Shown: piece after piece, positions 27,347 to 36,713 of the stretch
Layout: every line of letters begins with the position of its first letter
Position numbering within the stretch: position 1 is the first letter of the stretch
NCBI RefSeq assembly: GCF_028610625.1
Contig: NZ_JAQQWU010000001.1
Location: forward strand, 248,001-312,000
Direction of reading: 5' to 3'
DNA: 64,000 nucleotides
Source: Guptibacillus spartinae
GTDB lineage: Bacteria; Bacillota; Bacilli; Bacillales; Guptibacillaceae
Notes under the pieces: model-generated
The model's database searches: none
The model's input: only the letters and a program-made list of their open reading frames with translations
Told to the model about the DNA's origin: nothing
Program-made: the position numbers and the translations under genes

Positions 27347-29161
27347 ATGGAAGAGAAAAAAAACGCTCTACCTAAACGAGACGAAATTCCGGTCGAAGAT
27401 ACGTGGGCATTAGAAGCGATTTATGAAAGCGATCAGCAGTGGGAAGAAGAATTTAAAGAAATTAAAGCGCTACTTCCTGAAATGAAGGAATATAAAGGAA
27501 AACTTGCGGAGTCAGCTGATAAGCTGTATCGCGCTCTTCAACAGCAAGATGAAATTACAATGAAGCTGGGTAAGCTGTATACATACGCCCATATGCGCTA
27601 TGACCAGGATACGACGAATTCGCATTACCAGGGGCTAAATGACCGAGCAGCGAACCTTGCAACGCAGGTAAGCAGTGAGTTAGCGTTTGTTGTTCCTGAA
27701 ATTTTAAGTGTACCTGAAGAAACGATTAAGCAATATTTGAATGAAAAGAAAGAACTGAAGCTTTATGAGCATGCCCTTGATGAAATCAATCGGGAGCGTC
27801 CACACGTTCTTTCAAAAGAAGAAGAAGCCATTCTCGCAGGGGTTAGTGATGTAACAAGCAGTTCAAGCAACACGTTTGGAATGCTGAATAATGCAGATAT
27901 GAAGTTTCCAACCATTAAAGATGAGAATGGGGAAGAAGTAGAAGTAACGCACGGGCGCTACATTCGTTTTCTTGAGAGCAGTGATCGTCGCGTCAGACAG
28001 GATGCATTTAAAGCGGTCTATGATACGTATGGTAAATTTAAAAATACGTTTGCATCTACGTTAAGTGGAACAGTTAAAAAAGATAATTATTATGCAAAAG
28101 TGAGAAACTACGATTCCGCAAGACAGGCTGCGCTTGATAGTAACAATATTCCAGAAGATGTTTACGACAATCTGCTTGAAACGGTGCATAACCGCCTAGA
28201 TTTGCTACATCGGTATGTCAGTCTTCGGAAAAAAGCACTTGGACTTGACGAGCTTCATATGTATGATATGTATACGCCGCTTGTCCCTGAAGTAAAGATG
28301 GAAGTTTCTTATAATGAAGCGAAAGAATATATTTTAAAGGGGTTAACACCACTCGGTGAAGAATACAAAGGGATTCTTGAAGAAGGCTTTGCTAATCGCT
28401 GGGTAGATGTTCAGGAGAACGTGGGCAAACGAAGTGGAGCTTATTCTTCTGGAACTTACGGCACGCGTCCTTATATTCTAATGAACTGGCAAGACAATGT
28501 GAATAACCTCTTTACGCTAGCTCATGAGTTTGGTCACTCAGTTCATAGTTATTATACGAGAGAAAATCAGCCATACCCTTATGCCAATTATTCAATCTTT
28601 GTAGCAGAAGTGGCTTCTACGACAAACGAATCGTTGTTAAACCATTATCTACTTGAAAATACTTCAGATAAAAAAGAAAAGCTCTATTTATTAAACCATT
28701 ATCTAGAAGGATTTCGAGGTACTGTGTTTAGACAAACGATGTTTGCAGAATTTGAGCACATGATTCATCAAAAAGCACAGGATGGTGAGCCGCTAACGCC
28801 TGATCTCCTTTCATCTCTTTACTATGACTTAAACAAGAAGTACTTTGGTGAAGATCTCGTCATTGATGAAGAGATTGCGCTTGAGTGGGCGAGAATTCCT
28901 CATTTCTATTACAACTACTATGTATTCCAGTATGCGACAGGATATAGTGCAGCTGCGTCACTATCAAATCAAATTCTTGAAGAAGGCGATCAAGCCGTCT
29001 CTAGGTATATTGATTTCTTAAAAGCAGGTAGCTCGGACTATCCTATTGAGGTATTAAAGAAGGCTGGAGTGGATATGACATCGTCTAAGCCGATCAGCGA
29101 TGCGTTAGACGTTTTTGAATCCATCCTAAACGAAATGGAAAATTTACTGTTTGAAGACTAA
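27347..29161 (+). CDS. pepF: PepF, oligoendopeptidase F (M3 metallopeptidase)
   Basis: 604 aa, full length. It is a cytosolic zinc peptidase that degrades short peptides. The zinc site HEFGH is at residues 393-397 (LAHEFGHSVHSYY), with the downstream glutamate in FVAEVASTTNE as third ligand. The N-terminal helical domain of the M3B family is intact (DTWALEAIYESDQQWEEEF). Start supported by TGGAGGTG 8 bases upstream. It follows coiA as in B. subtilis and has its own terminator. Confidence 0.96.
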   Translation: MEEKKNALPKRDEIPVEDTWALEAIYESDQQWEEEFKEIKALLPEMKEYKGKLAESADKLYRALQQQDEITMKLGKLYTYAHMRYDQDTTNSHYQGLNDRAANLATQVSSELAFVVPEILSVPEETIKQYLNEKKELKLYEHALDEINRERPHVLSKEEEAILAGVSDVTSSSSNTFGMLNNADMKFPTIKDENGEEVEVTHGRYIRFLESSDRRVRQDAFKAVYDTYGKFKNTFASTLSGTVKKDNYYAKVRNYDSARQAALDSNNIPEDVYDNLLETVHNRLDLLHRYVSLRKKALGLDELHMYDMYTPLVPEVKMEVSYNEAKEYILKGLTPLGEEYKGILEEGFANRWVDVQENVGKRSGAYSSGTYGTRPYILMNWQDNVNNLFTLAHEFGHSVHSYYTRENQPYPYANYSIFVAEVASTTNESLLNHYLLENTSDKKEKLYLLNHYLEGFRGTVFRQTMFAEFEHMIHQKAQDGEPLTPDLLSSLYYDLNKKYFGEDLVIDEEIALEWARIPHFYYNYYVFQYATGYSAAASLSNQILEEGDQAVSRYIDFLKAGSSDYPIEVLKKAGVDMTSSKPISDALDVFESILNEMENLLFED

Positions 29162-29162
29162 T

Positions 29163-29197
29163 AAAAAGGCTTTCTCCATGTTGGAGAAGGCCTTTTT
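29163..29197. terminator. Terminator after pepF
   Basis: A 15-bp stem with one G-U pair (AAAAAGGCTTTCTCC / GGAGAAGGCCTTTTT). It can also serve the small minus-strand gene that ends at 29196. Confidence 0.8.
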
Positions 29198-29372
29198 AGC
29201 GATTGAAACCTTTAAACTGATTGCGGGAATTGAAGAGGCTAACTGTCATAAGAATGGAGGCGAATAAAAGGGCAGCTCCGATTGGGATCGGGATAAATTT
29301 AAGTAGTCCCATGATAAACATCACAAAGCTAATCGCAATAAAAACAATACCGATGAAAAGATAGAAGCGCAT
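29196..29372 (-). CDS. Small two-helix membrane protein (position of yizD)
   Basis: 58 aa: two hydrophobic segments (residues 3-24 and 27-45) and a basic Asn/Arg tail (FNSRNQFKGFNR). A consensus ribosome binding site AGGAGGGG lies 7 bases before the second of two adjacent ATG codons (29375 and 29372). It lies between pepF and yjbH, where B. subtilis has the small gene yizD; relation by sequence was not checked. Confidence 0.6.
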   Translation of the reverse strand: MRFYLFIGIVFIAISFVMFIMGLLKFIPIPIGAALLFASILMTVSLFNSRNQFKGFNR

Positions 29373-29474
29373 CATTTCCCCTCCTCGTGTTATACGTATG
29401 AAAACTTTTAATACTTATACCGGTTAGAAAAGCAAAAAAAAGAATGGTGCCTACAGCACCATTCTTTCTTAAAT

Positions 29475-30398
29475 TTATCCATTTGTTACAGTACGCCAAA
29501 ATGAACCGTGTTTAGCAGGTACTTTCTCAACCTTTTGCTTTAGGGCAAGCTTCTTCATCGCTGCGTCAGCTTCTTCACAGCTCATGTCATACACGACAGC
29601 GACTTCTTTAGTTGCAACGAACCGATAGCGATCCATAAATGCATCTAAAGACGGAAGCGGTTCTGGCGTTGGCTTTGTCTTTAACATTTCAGTCAGAATG
29701 CGAACATAAACATCATATTCATAAAGACCTGTAATTTTAAGACCTTCTTCTTCAATATTTTCATTGAAAAAAACGAGCGTAGGTAGTTCATTCACTTCCA
29801 TCTCAGATGAAATTTTTAAATCGCACTGAAAAGCTTTGACAGCTGCTTGTGAATGAAGGTCTTTTTGGAATTCGTGAACATCCAGACCCGTTTCTTTTGC
29901 GGCTTGAACAAGATTTTCTTCTTTCGTCATATTTTGTTTTTGTATAAAAAGTAATTCTCGCATTTTACGAAGGAAGTTAAAGCCAGGGAGCTTTCCCTGT
30001 AGCTCTGCTGCCTTTATCGCAATCGATGCAATATAAGGGGTATCCATAGGGTCCTCATACCATAAATCACCGTCACAGGACATGCCAGAGCGACTAGCGG
30101 TACGTTCCCAGCGTTCAGCTACATCGGCGTGGGTTGTAATCCCTTCATTTTTTCGCTTGAACGAATTAAATGTTTTAATATTGCCTCCAACAAGGTGGCG
30201 AATACGAAAAGTATGTCCATATTCAAGTTGTAGTTTTTTAATCATTGGCTCAAGACCCCAACAGTCAGGGCAGAGCGGGTCGATAAATGAATAAATTTCG
30301 ATCGGTTTGCCCTTTTGAGTCTGGGCTGAACAAGCTACATCGGATTGTCCATTTGGATTGTAAGAATCGCAATAGGAACCAGTTACATTCGGCGTCAA
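29475..30398 (-). CDS. spxH: YjbH (SpxH), adaptor for ClpXP degradation of Spx
   Basis: 307 aa. It belongs to the DsbA/thioredoxin-like superfamily and delivers Spx to ClpXP under non-stress conditions. The Cys-x-x-Cys motif is present at residues 43-46 (PLCPDCWGLEP), and further Cys/His residues near the N-terminus could bind zinc. The start is a TTG with AAGGAG 8 bases upstream; it overlaps the stop of yjbI (TTGA), so the two genes are translationally coupled in the order yjbI-yjbH. Its target Spx is encoded 5 kb away. Confidence 0.93.
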   Translation of the reverse strand: MTPNVTGSYCDSYNPNGQSDVACSAQTQKGKPIEIYSFIDPLCPDCWGLEPMIKKLQLEYGHTFRIRHLVGGNIKTFNSFKRKNEGITTHADVAERWERTASRSGMSCDGDLWYEDPMDTPYIASIAIKAAELQGKLPGFNFLRKMRELLFIQKQNMTKEENLVQAAKETGLDVHEFQKDLHSQAAVKAFQCDLKISSEMEVNELPTLVFFNENIEEEGLKITGLYEYDVYVRILTEMLKTKPTPEPLPSLDAFMDRYRFVATKEVAVVYDMSCEEADAAMKKLALKQKVEKVPAKHGSFWRTVTNG

Positions 30399-30790
30399 TT
30401 CGATTCTCCTTTCTCTTCCTGATCACCCGAGTTAACCATGTGATGGGCAGTAAACGTTAAACGTGTTAATAGATGTTCTTGTAACTCTTTGTCTAGTTGT
30501 ACCTCATCCATCGCTTCTTGCATGCACGTAAGCCATGCTGAAGCCCGTCTCGGTGTAATTTCAAATGGGAGGTGTCTCGCTCTAAGCATAGGGTGCCCAT
30601 GTTCTTCTGAATATAGAGAAGGACCTCCAAGAAATTGAGTTAGGAATTGCGTTTGTTTTCGAGCAGTTTCAGTTAAATCTTCTGGAAAGATTAATGTTAA
30701 TTCGGGATGTTTCGCAACCCGATTATAAAAAGCAGTCACAAGCTGTTCTAGCTTTGCACCGCCAATATGATCATACATGTTTTGCTTCAT
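30395..30790 (-). CDS. yjbI: YjbI, group II truncated hemoglobin
   Basis: 131 aa, normal for trHbO proteins. The start YDHIGGAKLEQLVTAFYNRV and the heme-pocket region FLGGPSLYSEEHGHPMLRARHLPF, with the expected proximal histidine, are typical. It binds O2 or NO with heme; in B. subtilis it sits in an operon with yjbH, and here the stop overlaps the yjbH start. AAAGGGGAAA precedes the ATG. Confidence 0.94.
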   Translation of the reverse strand: MKQNMYDHIGGAKLEQLVTAFYNRVAKHPELTLIFPEDLTETARKQTQFLTQFLGGPSLYSEEHGHPMLRARHLPFEITPRRASAWLTCMQEAMDEVQLDKELQEHLLTRLTFTAHHMVNSGDQEEKGESN

Positions 30791-30888
30791 AATGATTTTC
30801 CCCTTTGGCAGGTAGAACCTTATTTCAACTTCATTTTAGCAACCTCCCTACATAACAGCAAATAATCCGATTTGAAATGATTCCCATA

Positions 30889-30921
30889 CAAAAAAAGAAC
30901 AGGCTGTTTAGGCCTGTTCTT
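30889..30921 (-). terminator. Terminator of yjbK
   Basis: On the minus strand: stem AAGAACAGGC / GCCTGTTCTT, 7-base loop, then a run of seven T. The yjbK stop codon lies in the loop side of the hairpin. Confidence 0.8.
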
Positions 30922-31483
30922 GCGAGGCGAGAAAGAAGCGGAGAATCTTGTTTTTCGCTGCTCGCTTTGGGATCTGATGCTGCTGAAGAAGGTGATTAAA
31001 AGCACGTTCTCCGGCTTCGTAGGCGCATACTTCAAATTCAAGCTCAAAATCTTCTCGGTTCAGATATTCGCTATGATCAAGAACGAGTAGCCCTTTATCC
31101 GTAGCGAATTCCGCACGGTGTGTTGTTAATCGTCCTAGATGGAGAAGCTGATCTTGAATACCAAGCTCTTGAAGTTGCGATCGTACTTCACCTTCAGGTA
31201 AAGAGCCATTTTTCTTAATCGCTTTAAAGGTTTCAAGTGAAATGGACTGATGAGTTTCAAGTAAACCTTCGTTAGCGGGTTGTTTTAACGTTAAGACGAG
31301 CGAATCTTTTTTATTTCGAACGCGTAGAGCCGCCCCTTTTTCTCTTATCAGAAAATCAACTGTATCAAAATAGTCATTTGTTTGGGTTTTGATGTTATTT
31401 TCTAACTGATAGGTCGTAAGCAATGAGGCATATTCTTCTTTTGTCAGCATATTTTTAAATTCAATTTCGAGTTCTTGTGCCAA
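30908..31483 (-). CDS. yjbK: YjbK, CYTH-domain protein
   Basis: 191 aa. CYTH proteins bind triphosphate substrates in a tunnel fold. The signature ExExK-like start QELEIEFKNMLTKEEY, the basic strands (GAALRVRNKKDSLVLTLKQP) and the acidic C-terminal strands (LLVLDHSEYLNREDFELEFEV) are present. The likely start is a TTG at 31483 with GGAGGA 7 bases upstream; it gives the family N-terminus, while the upstream ATG at 31504 has no site. It lies opposite to yjbL-relQ-nadK. B. subtilis has the transglycosylase gene yjbJ between yjbI and yjbK; it is missing here. Confidence 0.88.
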   Translation of the reverse strand: MAQELEIEFKNMLTKEEYASLLTTYQLENNIKTQTNDYFDTVDFLIREKGAALRVRNKKDSLVLTLKQPANEGLLETHQSISLETFKAIKKNGSLPEGEVRSQLQELGIQDQLLHLGRLTTHRAEFATDKGLLVLDHSEYLNREDFELEFEVCAYEAGERAFNHLLQQHQIPKRAAKNKILRFFLASQEQA

Positions 31484-31623
31484 ATACGAGTCCTCCATTT
31501 TCATTGGATATAAAAGAATTATGGCATATGTCTTGAATCAGAACAACAACGATGAAATCAACCATTGCATTATGATAAACTATTAGGTGATACATAATGG
31601 AAAGATTGAGAGGAGAGGTATTT

Positions 31624-32004
31624 GTGCCAGAACAATACTACATCATAACAGGGGAATTAACCGATCACACACTTACCTTTGGTTTGAATGAAAACGTTGA
31701 TTTAAACCACTACACTGCGACTGGAAACATGTTAGTGGATTCAGATTCCTTATCGTTTGTTTATTTACTTGACGGGGGAGAAGGGTATACATACATTCGA
31801 TTCCAGGAAGAAGTTTGGCCGATGTTAGCAAATGTTCTTGAAAAAGACGTAAACGTTACGGTTACTTCAGATCAAGGATCATCATTAGAACTTGTTGACT
31901 TAAAAGAGGAACTTGGCTACCTCATTGAGAATATTAAAGGTAATTCAAACTATGGAGAAGACATGAATCAAGCTGTAGAGAAAGCCTTTCTAACAGCCTC
32001 ATAA
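31624..32004 (+). CDS. yjbL: YjbL, UPF0738-type protein of unknown function
   Basis: 126 aa from a GTG with AGGAGAGG 6-7 bases upstream; an earlier ATG at 31597 lies before this site. Mostly beta-strand pattern with an acidic character (VDSDSLSFVYLLDGGEGYTYIRF) and a helical C-terminus. No catalytic motif seen. It precedes relQ by 23 bases and may be cotranscribed with relQ and nadK, the arrangement known in B. subtilis. Confidence 0.82.
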   Translation: MPEQYYIITGELTDHTLTFGLNENVDLNHYTATGNMLVDSDSLSFVYLLDGGEGYTYIRFQEEVWPMLANVLEKDVNVTVTSDQGSSLELVDLKEELGYLIENIKGNSNYGEDMNQAVEKAFLTAS

Positions 32005-32027
32005 TAGATATTGTCGGTGGTGGTTGG

Positions 32028-32669
32028 ATGAAAAATTGGGAAGAATTTTTAGCCCCTTATAAACAAGCAGTCAATGAACTGAAAATAAAATTAAAAGGTC
32101 TTCGTGAGCAATTCGAAAAAGCGGATGATCATTCTCCTGTAGAATTTGTAACAGGACGAGTGAAACCTATATCCAGTATCCTTGATAAGGCAAAGAATAA
32201 GAAGATTTCGCTCGACCGGTTACAAGAGGAGATGCATGACATTGCAGGGGTACGTGTCATGTGCCAGTTTGTGGAGGATATTAATAAGGTGATTCATCAC
32301 CTTAGGGGAAGAAAAGACTTCGATATTATTGAAGAACGCGACTATGTGACGAATCAAAAAGTAAGTGGCTACCGTTCTTATCATGTGGTCGTGCAATATC
32401 CAGTTCAAACTATCCAAGGTGAAAAAATGCTTCTTGTCGAAATTCAAATACGCACCTTAGCGATGAATTTCTGGGCAACAATTGAGCATTCGCTTAATTA
32501 TAAATACAACAAGAAAATTCCAGAAGACGTTAAGAAACGACTTCAGCGTGCAGCTGAAGCGGCATCTAAATTAGATGACGAGATGTCTGAAATACGCGGT
32601 GAGATCAAGGAAGCCCAAAAAGTGTTTATGCAAAAAAAAGAAAACGAACAAAAGAAAGCTGAAAACTAA
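32028..32669 (+). CDS. relQ: RelQ (SasB, YjbM), small alarmone synthetase
   Basis: 213 aa. It transfers pyrophosphate from ATP to GDP/GTP to make (p)ppGpp and has no hydrolase domain. The synthetase motifs are visible: [12 protein letters not shown] with the Mg-binding Asp, SGYRSYH for nucleotide stacking, and [24 protein letters not shown]. The C-terminal helix is long and charged ([20 protein letters not shown]). It is followed 19 bases later by nadK. Confidence 0.95.
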   Translation: MKNWEEFLAPYKQAVNELKIKLKGLREQFEKADDHSPVEFVTGRVKPISSILDKAKNKKISLDRLQEEMHDIAGVRVMCQFVEDINKVIHHLRGRKDFDIIEERDYVTNQKVSGYRSYHVVVQYPVQTIQGEKMLLVEIQIRTLAMNFWATIEHSLNYKYNKKIPEDVKKRLQRAAEAASKLDDEMSEIRGEIKEAQKVFMQKKENEQKKAEN

Positions 32670-32688
32670 AGTAGACGAGGTGCCTATA

Positions 32689-33489
32689 GTGAAATTTGCG
32701 GTAAAGTCCAAAGGGGATCAAACCTCCAACCAACTTCAGCAGCGAATTAAAAATTATTTGCGTGATTTTGACCTGGATTATGACGAAGCAGAACCAGATA
32801 TTGTGATTTCTGTTGGTGGGGATGGAACGCTGCTTCATGCTTTTCATCATTATCAGGACCGACTGGCAGATACAGCGTTTGTTGGTGTTCATACTGGGCA
32901 CCTCGGTTTTTACGCTGATTGGACTCCTGAAGAAGTTGAAAAGCTGGTCATTCATATTGCAAGAACACCATTTCAGATTGTCGAATACCCACTTCTTGAG
33001 GTGACGGTTCGCTATTTGAATAGCTCGAAAGAAAATCGATACCTTGCCCTTAATGAATGTACAGTAAAGAGTGTAGAAGGCTCTCTCGTCATGAATGTGG
33101 AAATTAAAGGGGATTTGTTTGAAACGTTTCGTGGTGATGGACTTTGCATTTCCACTCCGTCCGGGAGTACTGCTTATAATAAAGCGTTAGGAGGAGCGAT
33201 CATCCACCCAGCGCTTCCATCGATCCAGCTTTCTGAAATGGCGTCGATTAATAATCGCGTCTTCCGTACGGTTGGCTCACCACTTGTTCTCCCTCAGCAT
33301 CATACATGTCTTTTAAGACCTGTAAACGACGCTGATTTTCAAATTACAATTGATCATCTTTTCCTTCTACAAAAAGATGTGAAGTCGATTCAATATCGAG
33401 TGGCTGAAGAGAAAGTGCGTTTCGCACGATTCAGGCCGTTTCCATTTTGGAAAAGGGTGAAAGAGTCTTTTGTCGATGAAGTATATTAA
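32689..33489 (+). CDS. nadK: NAD kinase (PpnKA/NadF type)
   Basis: 266 aa from the GTG at 32689. It phosphorylates NAD to NADP. The GGDGT motif is near residues 42-46 ([12 protein letters not shown]), with NE/D motif ALNECT and the [15 protein letters not shown] region also present. The open frame extends upstream to 32575 inside relQ, but GAGGTG is 6 bases before the GTG and [11 protein letters not shown] is the family start. It ends in a hairpin terminator. Confidence 0.95.
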   Translation: MKFAVKSKGDQTSNQLQQRIKNYLRDFDLDYDEAEPDIVISVGGDGTLLHAFHHYQDRLADTAFVGVHTGHLGFYADWTPEEVEKLVIHIARTPFQIVEYPLLEVTVRYLNSSKENRYLALNECTVKSVEGSLVMNVEIKGDLFETFRGDGLCISTPSGSTAYNKALGGAIIHPALPSIQLSEMASINNRVFRTVGSPLVLPQHHTCLLRPVNDADFQITIDHLFLLQKDVKSIQYRVAEEKVRFARFRPFPFWKRVKESFVDEVY

Positions 33490-33495
33490 AGACAG

Positions 33496-33532
33496 ACAGT
33501 ACTGTTCAACATTTGAGCGGTGCTGTTTTTTT
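33496..33532 (+). terminator. Terminator after nadK
   Basis: A 14-bp stem with three G-U pairs (33496-33509 with 33513-33526), loop CAT, and a T run. Confidence 0.65.
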
Positions 33533-33559
33533 ACTAATTGAGAAATGAGGTGCCCTTAA

Positions 33560-34447
33560 GTGGCAGTTAAAATGACCTGGTTGGTTGTAGAAAGTGAAGC
33601 AGGAATGGGTTTAAGAGAATTTCTTTTAAGGGAGAAAAACATGTCTCGAAGCATGTTAACGGATATTAAATTCAAAGGAGGCGACCTGTTGGTCAATGGC
33701 ATTCACCAAAATGTGCGGACTGTATTATGTAAAGGGGATGTCGTGGAAGCCGTTTTTCCTGAAGAAAAGGTAAGTGAAACGATGGTACCTAAAGAAGTGC
33801 CACTACGGATTTGCTATGAAGATGACCACTTTTTGTTGATTAATAAGCAAGCGAATCTTCCCACCATCCCTTCTCGCCATTCAACAGAATCCTTAGCGGA
33901 GGGAGTATTGTATTATTATCAAACAAAAAAATGGAAGAGGACCATTCATGCAGTTAATCGCCTCGATCGCGATACTTCAGGACTCGTTCTATTTGCGAAA
34001 CATCGTTATGCCCACGATCTCCTTTCACAACAGCAGAAAAGGAAAGAAATGAAGCGATCTTATTTAGCAGTAGTTCATGGTGAGGTCAATGGACAAGGAG
34101 AGGTAGAAGCACCGATCGGAAGAAAGGAAGGAAGTATTATTGAAAGAGCCGTTCGTCCGGATGGGCAGTATGCCTTAACCCGCTATCACTCCGTGGAACG
34201 ATACAGCAATTTCTCTCTTCTTCAACTTTCCTTACAAACAGGACGGACGCACCAAATTCGAGTGCATATGGCTTATTTAGGTCATCCACTTTTAGGAGAT
34301 GATTTATATGGGGGGACAAAGGAGCTTATCTCAAGACAGGCGTTACATAGTGCCAAGCTCGAGTTTTATCATCCTTTCTTACAGAAAAAGCTCCGATTTG
34401 AAGCGGAGCTTGATGATGATATGAAAACTCTTACTGAAATGAGGTGA
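33560..34447 (+). CDS. yjbO: YjbO, RluA/RluD-family pseudouridine synthase
   Basis: 295 aa. It has an S4-like N-terminal RNA-binding region ([20 protein letters not shown]) and the catalytic domain with [18 protein letters not shown], whose second Asp in LDRDTSG is the catalytic residue. [21 protein letters not shown] is the second family signature. It isomerises uridine in large RNA, probably 23S rRNA; the site is not known. The start is GTG with GAGGTG upstream. Its end overlaps that of prpE on the other strand by 17 bases. Confidence 0.93.
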   Translation: MAVKMTWLVVESEAGMGLREFLLREKNMSRSMLTDIKFKGGDLLVNGIHQNVRTVLCKGDVVEAVFPEEKVSETMVPKEVPLRICYEDDHFLLINKQANLPTIPSRHSTESLAEGVLYYYQTKKWKRTIHAVNRLDRDTSGLVLFAKHRYAHDLLSQQQKRKEMKRSYLAVVHGEVNGQGEVEAPIGRKEGSIIERAVRPDGQYALTRYHSVERYSNFSLLQLSLQTGRTHQIRVHMAYLGHPLLGDDLYGGTKELISRQALHSAKLEFYHPFLQKKLRFEAELDDDMKTLTEMR

Positions 34448-35165
34448 ATTTTTCTGCAACATAAGGCATAGAGGATGGGACCGATGTCGTTTTCAACTCG
34501 GGGTAGCTAAGCGCTGTTAATTTCCCACCAAAGACGCAGCCGGTATCGATATTCACGGTATGATTGACCCACCTTGGTTCTAAGACGGGAGTATGACCAT
34601 AGACAACGAGCGCACTCCCTTCATATTGACTTGCCCAGTCTTTACGAATGGGCATTCCGTTTGGATGGCATTCACCAGTAATATCTCCGTAAAGCACGAA
34701 TGTTTTAACCTTTTTTCCTACTTGTCCAATGTATTTCTCCGGTATGCCAGCGTGTGCAGCAATTAATTCCCCATCATCAAGGGACAAATAAAGCGGGGCT
34801 TTTTCATATAACGAGATAAACGATTCTGTTAACCTCGTTCGCTTTTCCTTAGAGAGTGATTCAAGTTCAGCAATCGTAGTCTCAAGACCATGAGTTTGTT
34901 GAACGTTTCTACCAATCAGATAGCGATAGAATTTGTTGCAATGATTTCCAGGGCAATAGAATGCCTGACCCATTGTCACAAGTTTAGTAACGATTTCAAC
35001 CACGCCAAGGGAGTTTTTACCACGGTCTGTGATATCTCCAGGGAAAACAAGCTTTCTTCCATCAGGGTGATGGGGAACGCCGTTTTTCCAATCATACCCA
35101 AGACGCTTCGTGAGCGTCTTCATTTCCTCATAGCATCCATGGATATCACTAATGATGTCGAACAA
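34431..35165 (-). CDS. prpE: PrpE, bis(5'-nucleosyl)-tetraphosphatase (asymmetrical), PPP family
   Basis: 244 aa. The phosphoesterase motifs are all present: [31 protein letters not shown] and the late VVYGHTPV, which together bind two metals. It hydrolyses Ap4A-type dinucleotides; B. subtilis PrpE has also been linked to spore germination. The likely start is a TTG at 35165 with GGAGGG 8 bases upstream. The open frame continues to 35294, but that part crosses the terminator of the rodA-like gene, so it is not expected to be coding. Confidence 0.92.
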   Translation of the reverse strand: MFDIISDIHGCYEEMKTLTKRLGYDWKNGVPHHPDGRKLVFPGDITDRGKNSLGVVEIVTKLVTMGQAFYCPGNHCNKFYRYLIGRNVQQTHGLETTIAELESLSKEKRTRLTESFISLYEKAPLYLSLDDGELIAAHAGIPEKYIGQVGKKVKTFVLYGDITGECHPNGMPIRKDWASQYEGSALVVYGHTPVLEPRWVNHTVNIDTGCVFGGKLTALSYPELKTTSVPSSMPYVAEKFTSFQ

Positions 35166-35230
35166 TTCTTTTTCCCTCCTTCTCTTTTCTAACTTTTCCC
35201 TAAAGTTAGAACCAGTATCAGCATTTACAT

Positions 35231-35261
35231 AAAAAATAACCTGCCCGAGAGGCAGGTTATT
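35231..35261 (-). terminator. Terminator of the RodA/FtsW-type gene
   Basis: On the minus strand: stem AATAACCTGCC / GGCAGGTTATT with a 4-base loop and a T run. It overlaps the stop codon. Confidence 0.8.
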
Positions 35262-36441
35262 CAAACATATACGTTTTTGTTCGAGACCGTACATTTAATA
35301 CAAGACCAACTGCAATCATATAAGTTAAGAGGGCACTTCCTCCATAGCTAACAAAAGGTAATGGAATTCCCGTAATCGGGAGAATTCGAATCGTCATTCC
35401 AATGTTTTGAAATACCTGGAATGTTAGCATTCCGATAACTCCTGCACAGAGGTAGCTTCCAAATGATTCATTGCTTTCAAGAGCTGTATGGATCATACGG
35501 TAAATGAGCATAAAGAAAATGGAGATTGTGATGCTTGCACCGATAAAACCAAATTCTTCACCGATCACAGCGAAAATAAAGTCCGTATGTGCTTCAGGGA
35601 AGTAAACTGTTCCATCGGCATAGCCTTTTCCTTCTAATTTACCAGAGCCAATGGCAAGAATGGCTTTCGTTGCTTGGTATCCAGCATCAGCATATTCTTC
35701 AGGAGCTAGCCAGCCGTAAAAGCGGGCAAGTTGATACTCATCAAGTAAGTACGCTTTAAAAAATGCCGGAAACTTGAAGAAGATAAACACTAATGCCGAA
35801 ACCCCAGCAACACCTATTAAACTTAAAAGTGAGAGAAGTCTCCAGCGTACGCCAGATACTAGCGTAATGCTAACGACGATCGCCGTAAATACCATGGCGG
35901 TCCCAAGGTCAGGCTGAGCCATCACAATAAGCAAAGGAGCTGCGGCAATGCCGAAAATTTTTGCTAATAAAATCAGATCTGTTTGAATGGTTTTTGTTGG
36001 ATGTTTTTCATGATGGGAAACAGATGCTGACGCAATGGTGATGATTAAGAAAATTTTCATAAACTCAGAGGGTTGCACACTTCCGAGACCTGGAAGAACA
36101 AACCAACTTTTAGCACCATTTCGGATTGGTGCGATTTGATAGCTTCCAATGAACTCAGGACTAACAGCTAGTAAGATCAGAAGAAGAATCCCAAATCCAT
36201 AGAGATACCAGGAAAGCTGTCTAAAGCGATCAAAATCAATGACCAGTGTAAGAGAAAGCACGAACGCACCTACGAAATACCATGTAAGCTGTCTTCCTGC
36301 AAAGTTAAAGTTTTTTAATTCTCCGGGTAGTGAAGCCTGTGCGCTGTAAATGGCAACAGTACTGATACACATCAGTAGAAATACAAAGAACAAAAGGGTG
36401 AAATCTATTTGTTGCCATGGTGTTTGATTGTCATTGTTCAT
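35257..36441 (-). CDS. FtsW/RodA/SpoVE-family peptidoglycan glycosyltransferase
   Basis: 394 aa with about ten hydrophobic segments, the SEDS family. The conserved [10 protein letters not shown] segment, AQPDLGTAM containing the catalytic-type Asp, and the C-terminal [27 protein letters not shown] are present. SEDS proteins polymerise lipid II into glycan strands together with a class B PBP; the RodA type acts in elongation. I favour RodA by the [24 protein letters not shown] and [22 protein letters not shown] pattern, but SpoVE/FtsW relatives cannot be excluded. AAAGGAT precedes the ATG. No PBP gene is nearby. Confidence 0.88.
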   Translation of the reverse strand: MNNDNQTPWQQIDFTLLFFVFLLMCISTVAIYSAQASLPGELKNFNFAGRQLTWYFVGAFVLSLTLVIDFDRFRQLSWYLYGFGILLLILLAVSPEFIGSYQIAPIRNGAKSWFVLPGLGSVQPSEFMKIFLIITIASASVSHHEKHPTKTIQTDLILLAKIFGIAAAPLLIVMAQPDLGTAMVFTAIVVSITLVSGVRWRLLSLLSLIGVAGVSALVFIFFKFPAFFKAYLLDEYQLARFYGWLAPEEYADAGYQATKAILAIGSGKLEGKGYADGTVYFPEAHTDFIFAVIGEEFGFIGASITISIFFMLIYRMIHTALESNESFGSYLCAGVIGMLTFQVFQNIGMTIRILPITGIPLPFVSYGGSALLTYMIAVGLVLNVRSRTKTYMFE

Positions 36442-36713
36442 GATATAATCCTTTCTAAAGAAAAGCGTTCCTTCTTTTAATCACATTTCCTATCTTATCT
36501 GAAATCCTTCCGTTTGCAAATCGGTTCCTGTATTTATTTTTGACAAAATAACTACACACCGACTAAGATAGGAAGGTAATTTTACTTTCTTGTAGCATAA
36601 GTACAAAGATATAACCGCTTAAGCAAAGCTTATCGAAACTTTACAATAAATGATATAGCCATATTTGAGCATTTGTAACTTTGTGATTAAAAAACAATAG
36701 GGAGGTGTGCAAA

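Noticed and set aside
34137-35192. Minor ORFs antisense to yjbO and prpE
   Set aside because: They have no ribosome binding sites and are shadows of strongly supported genes.
36442-36713. Mg2+ riboswitch (M-box) before mgtE
   Set aside because: None of the conserved M-box segments was seen and there is no terminator hairpin before the start codon.
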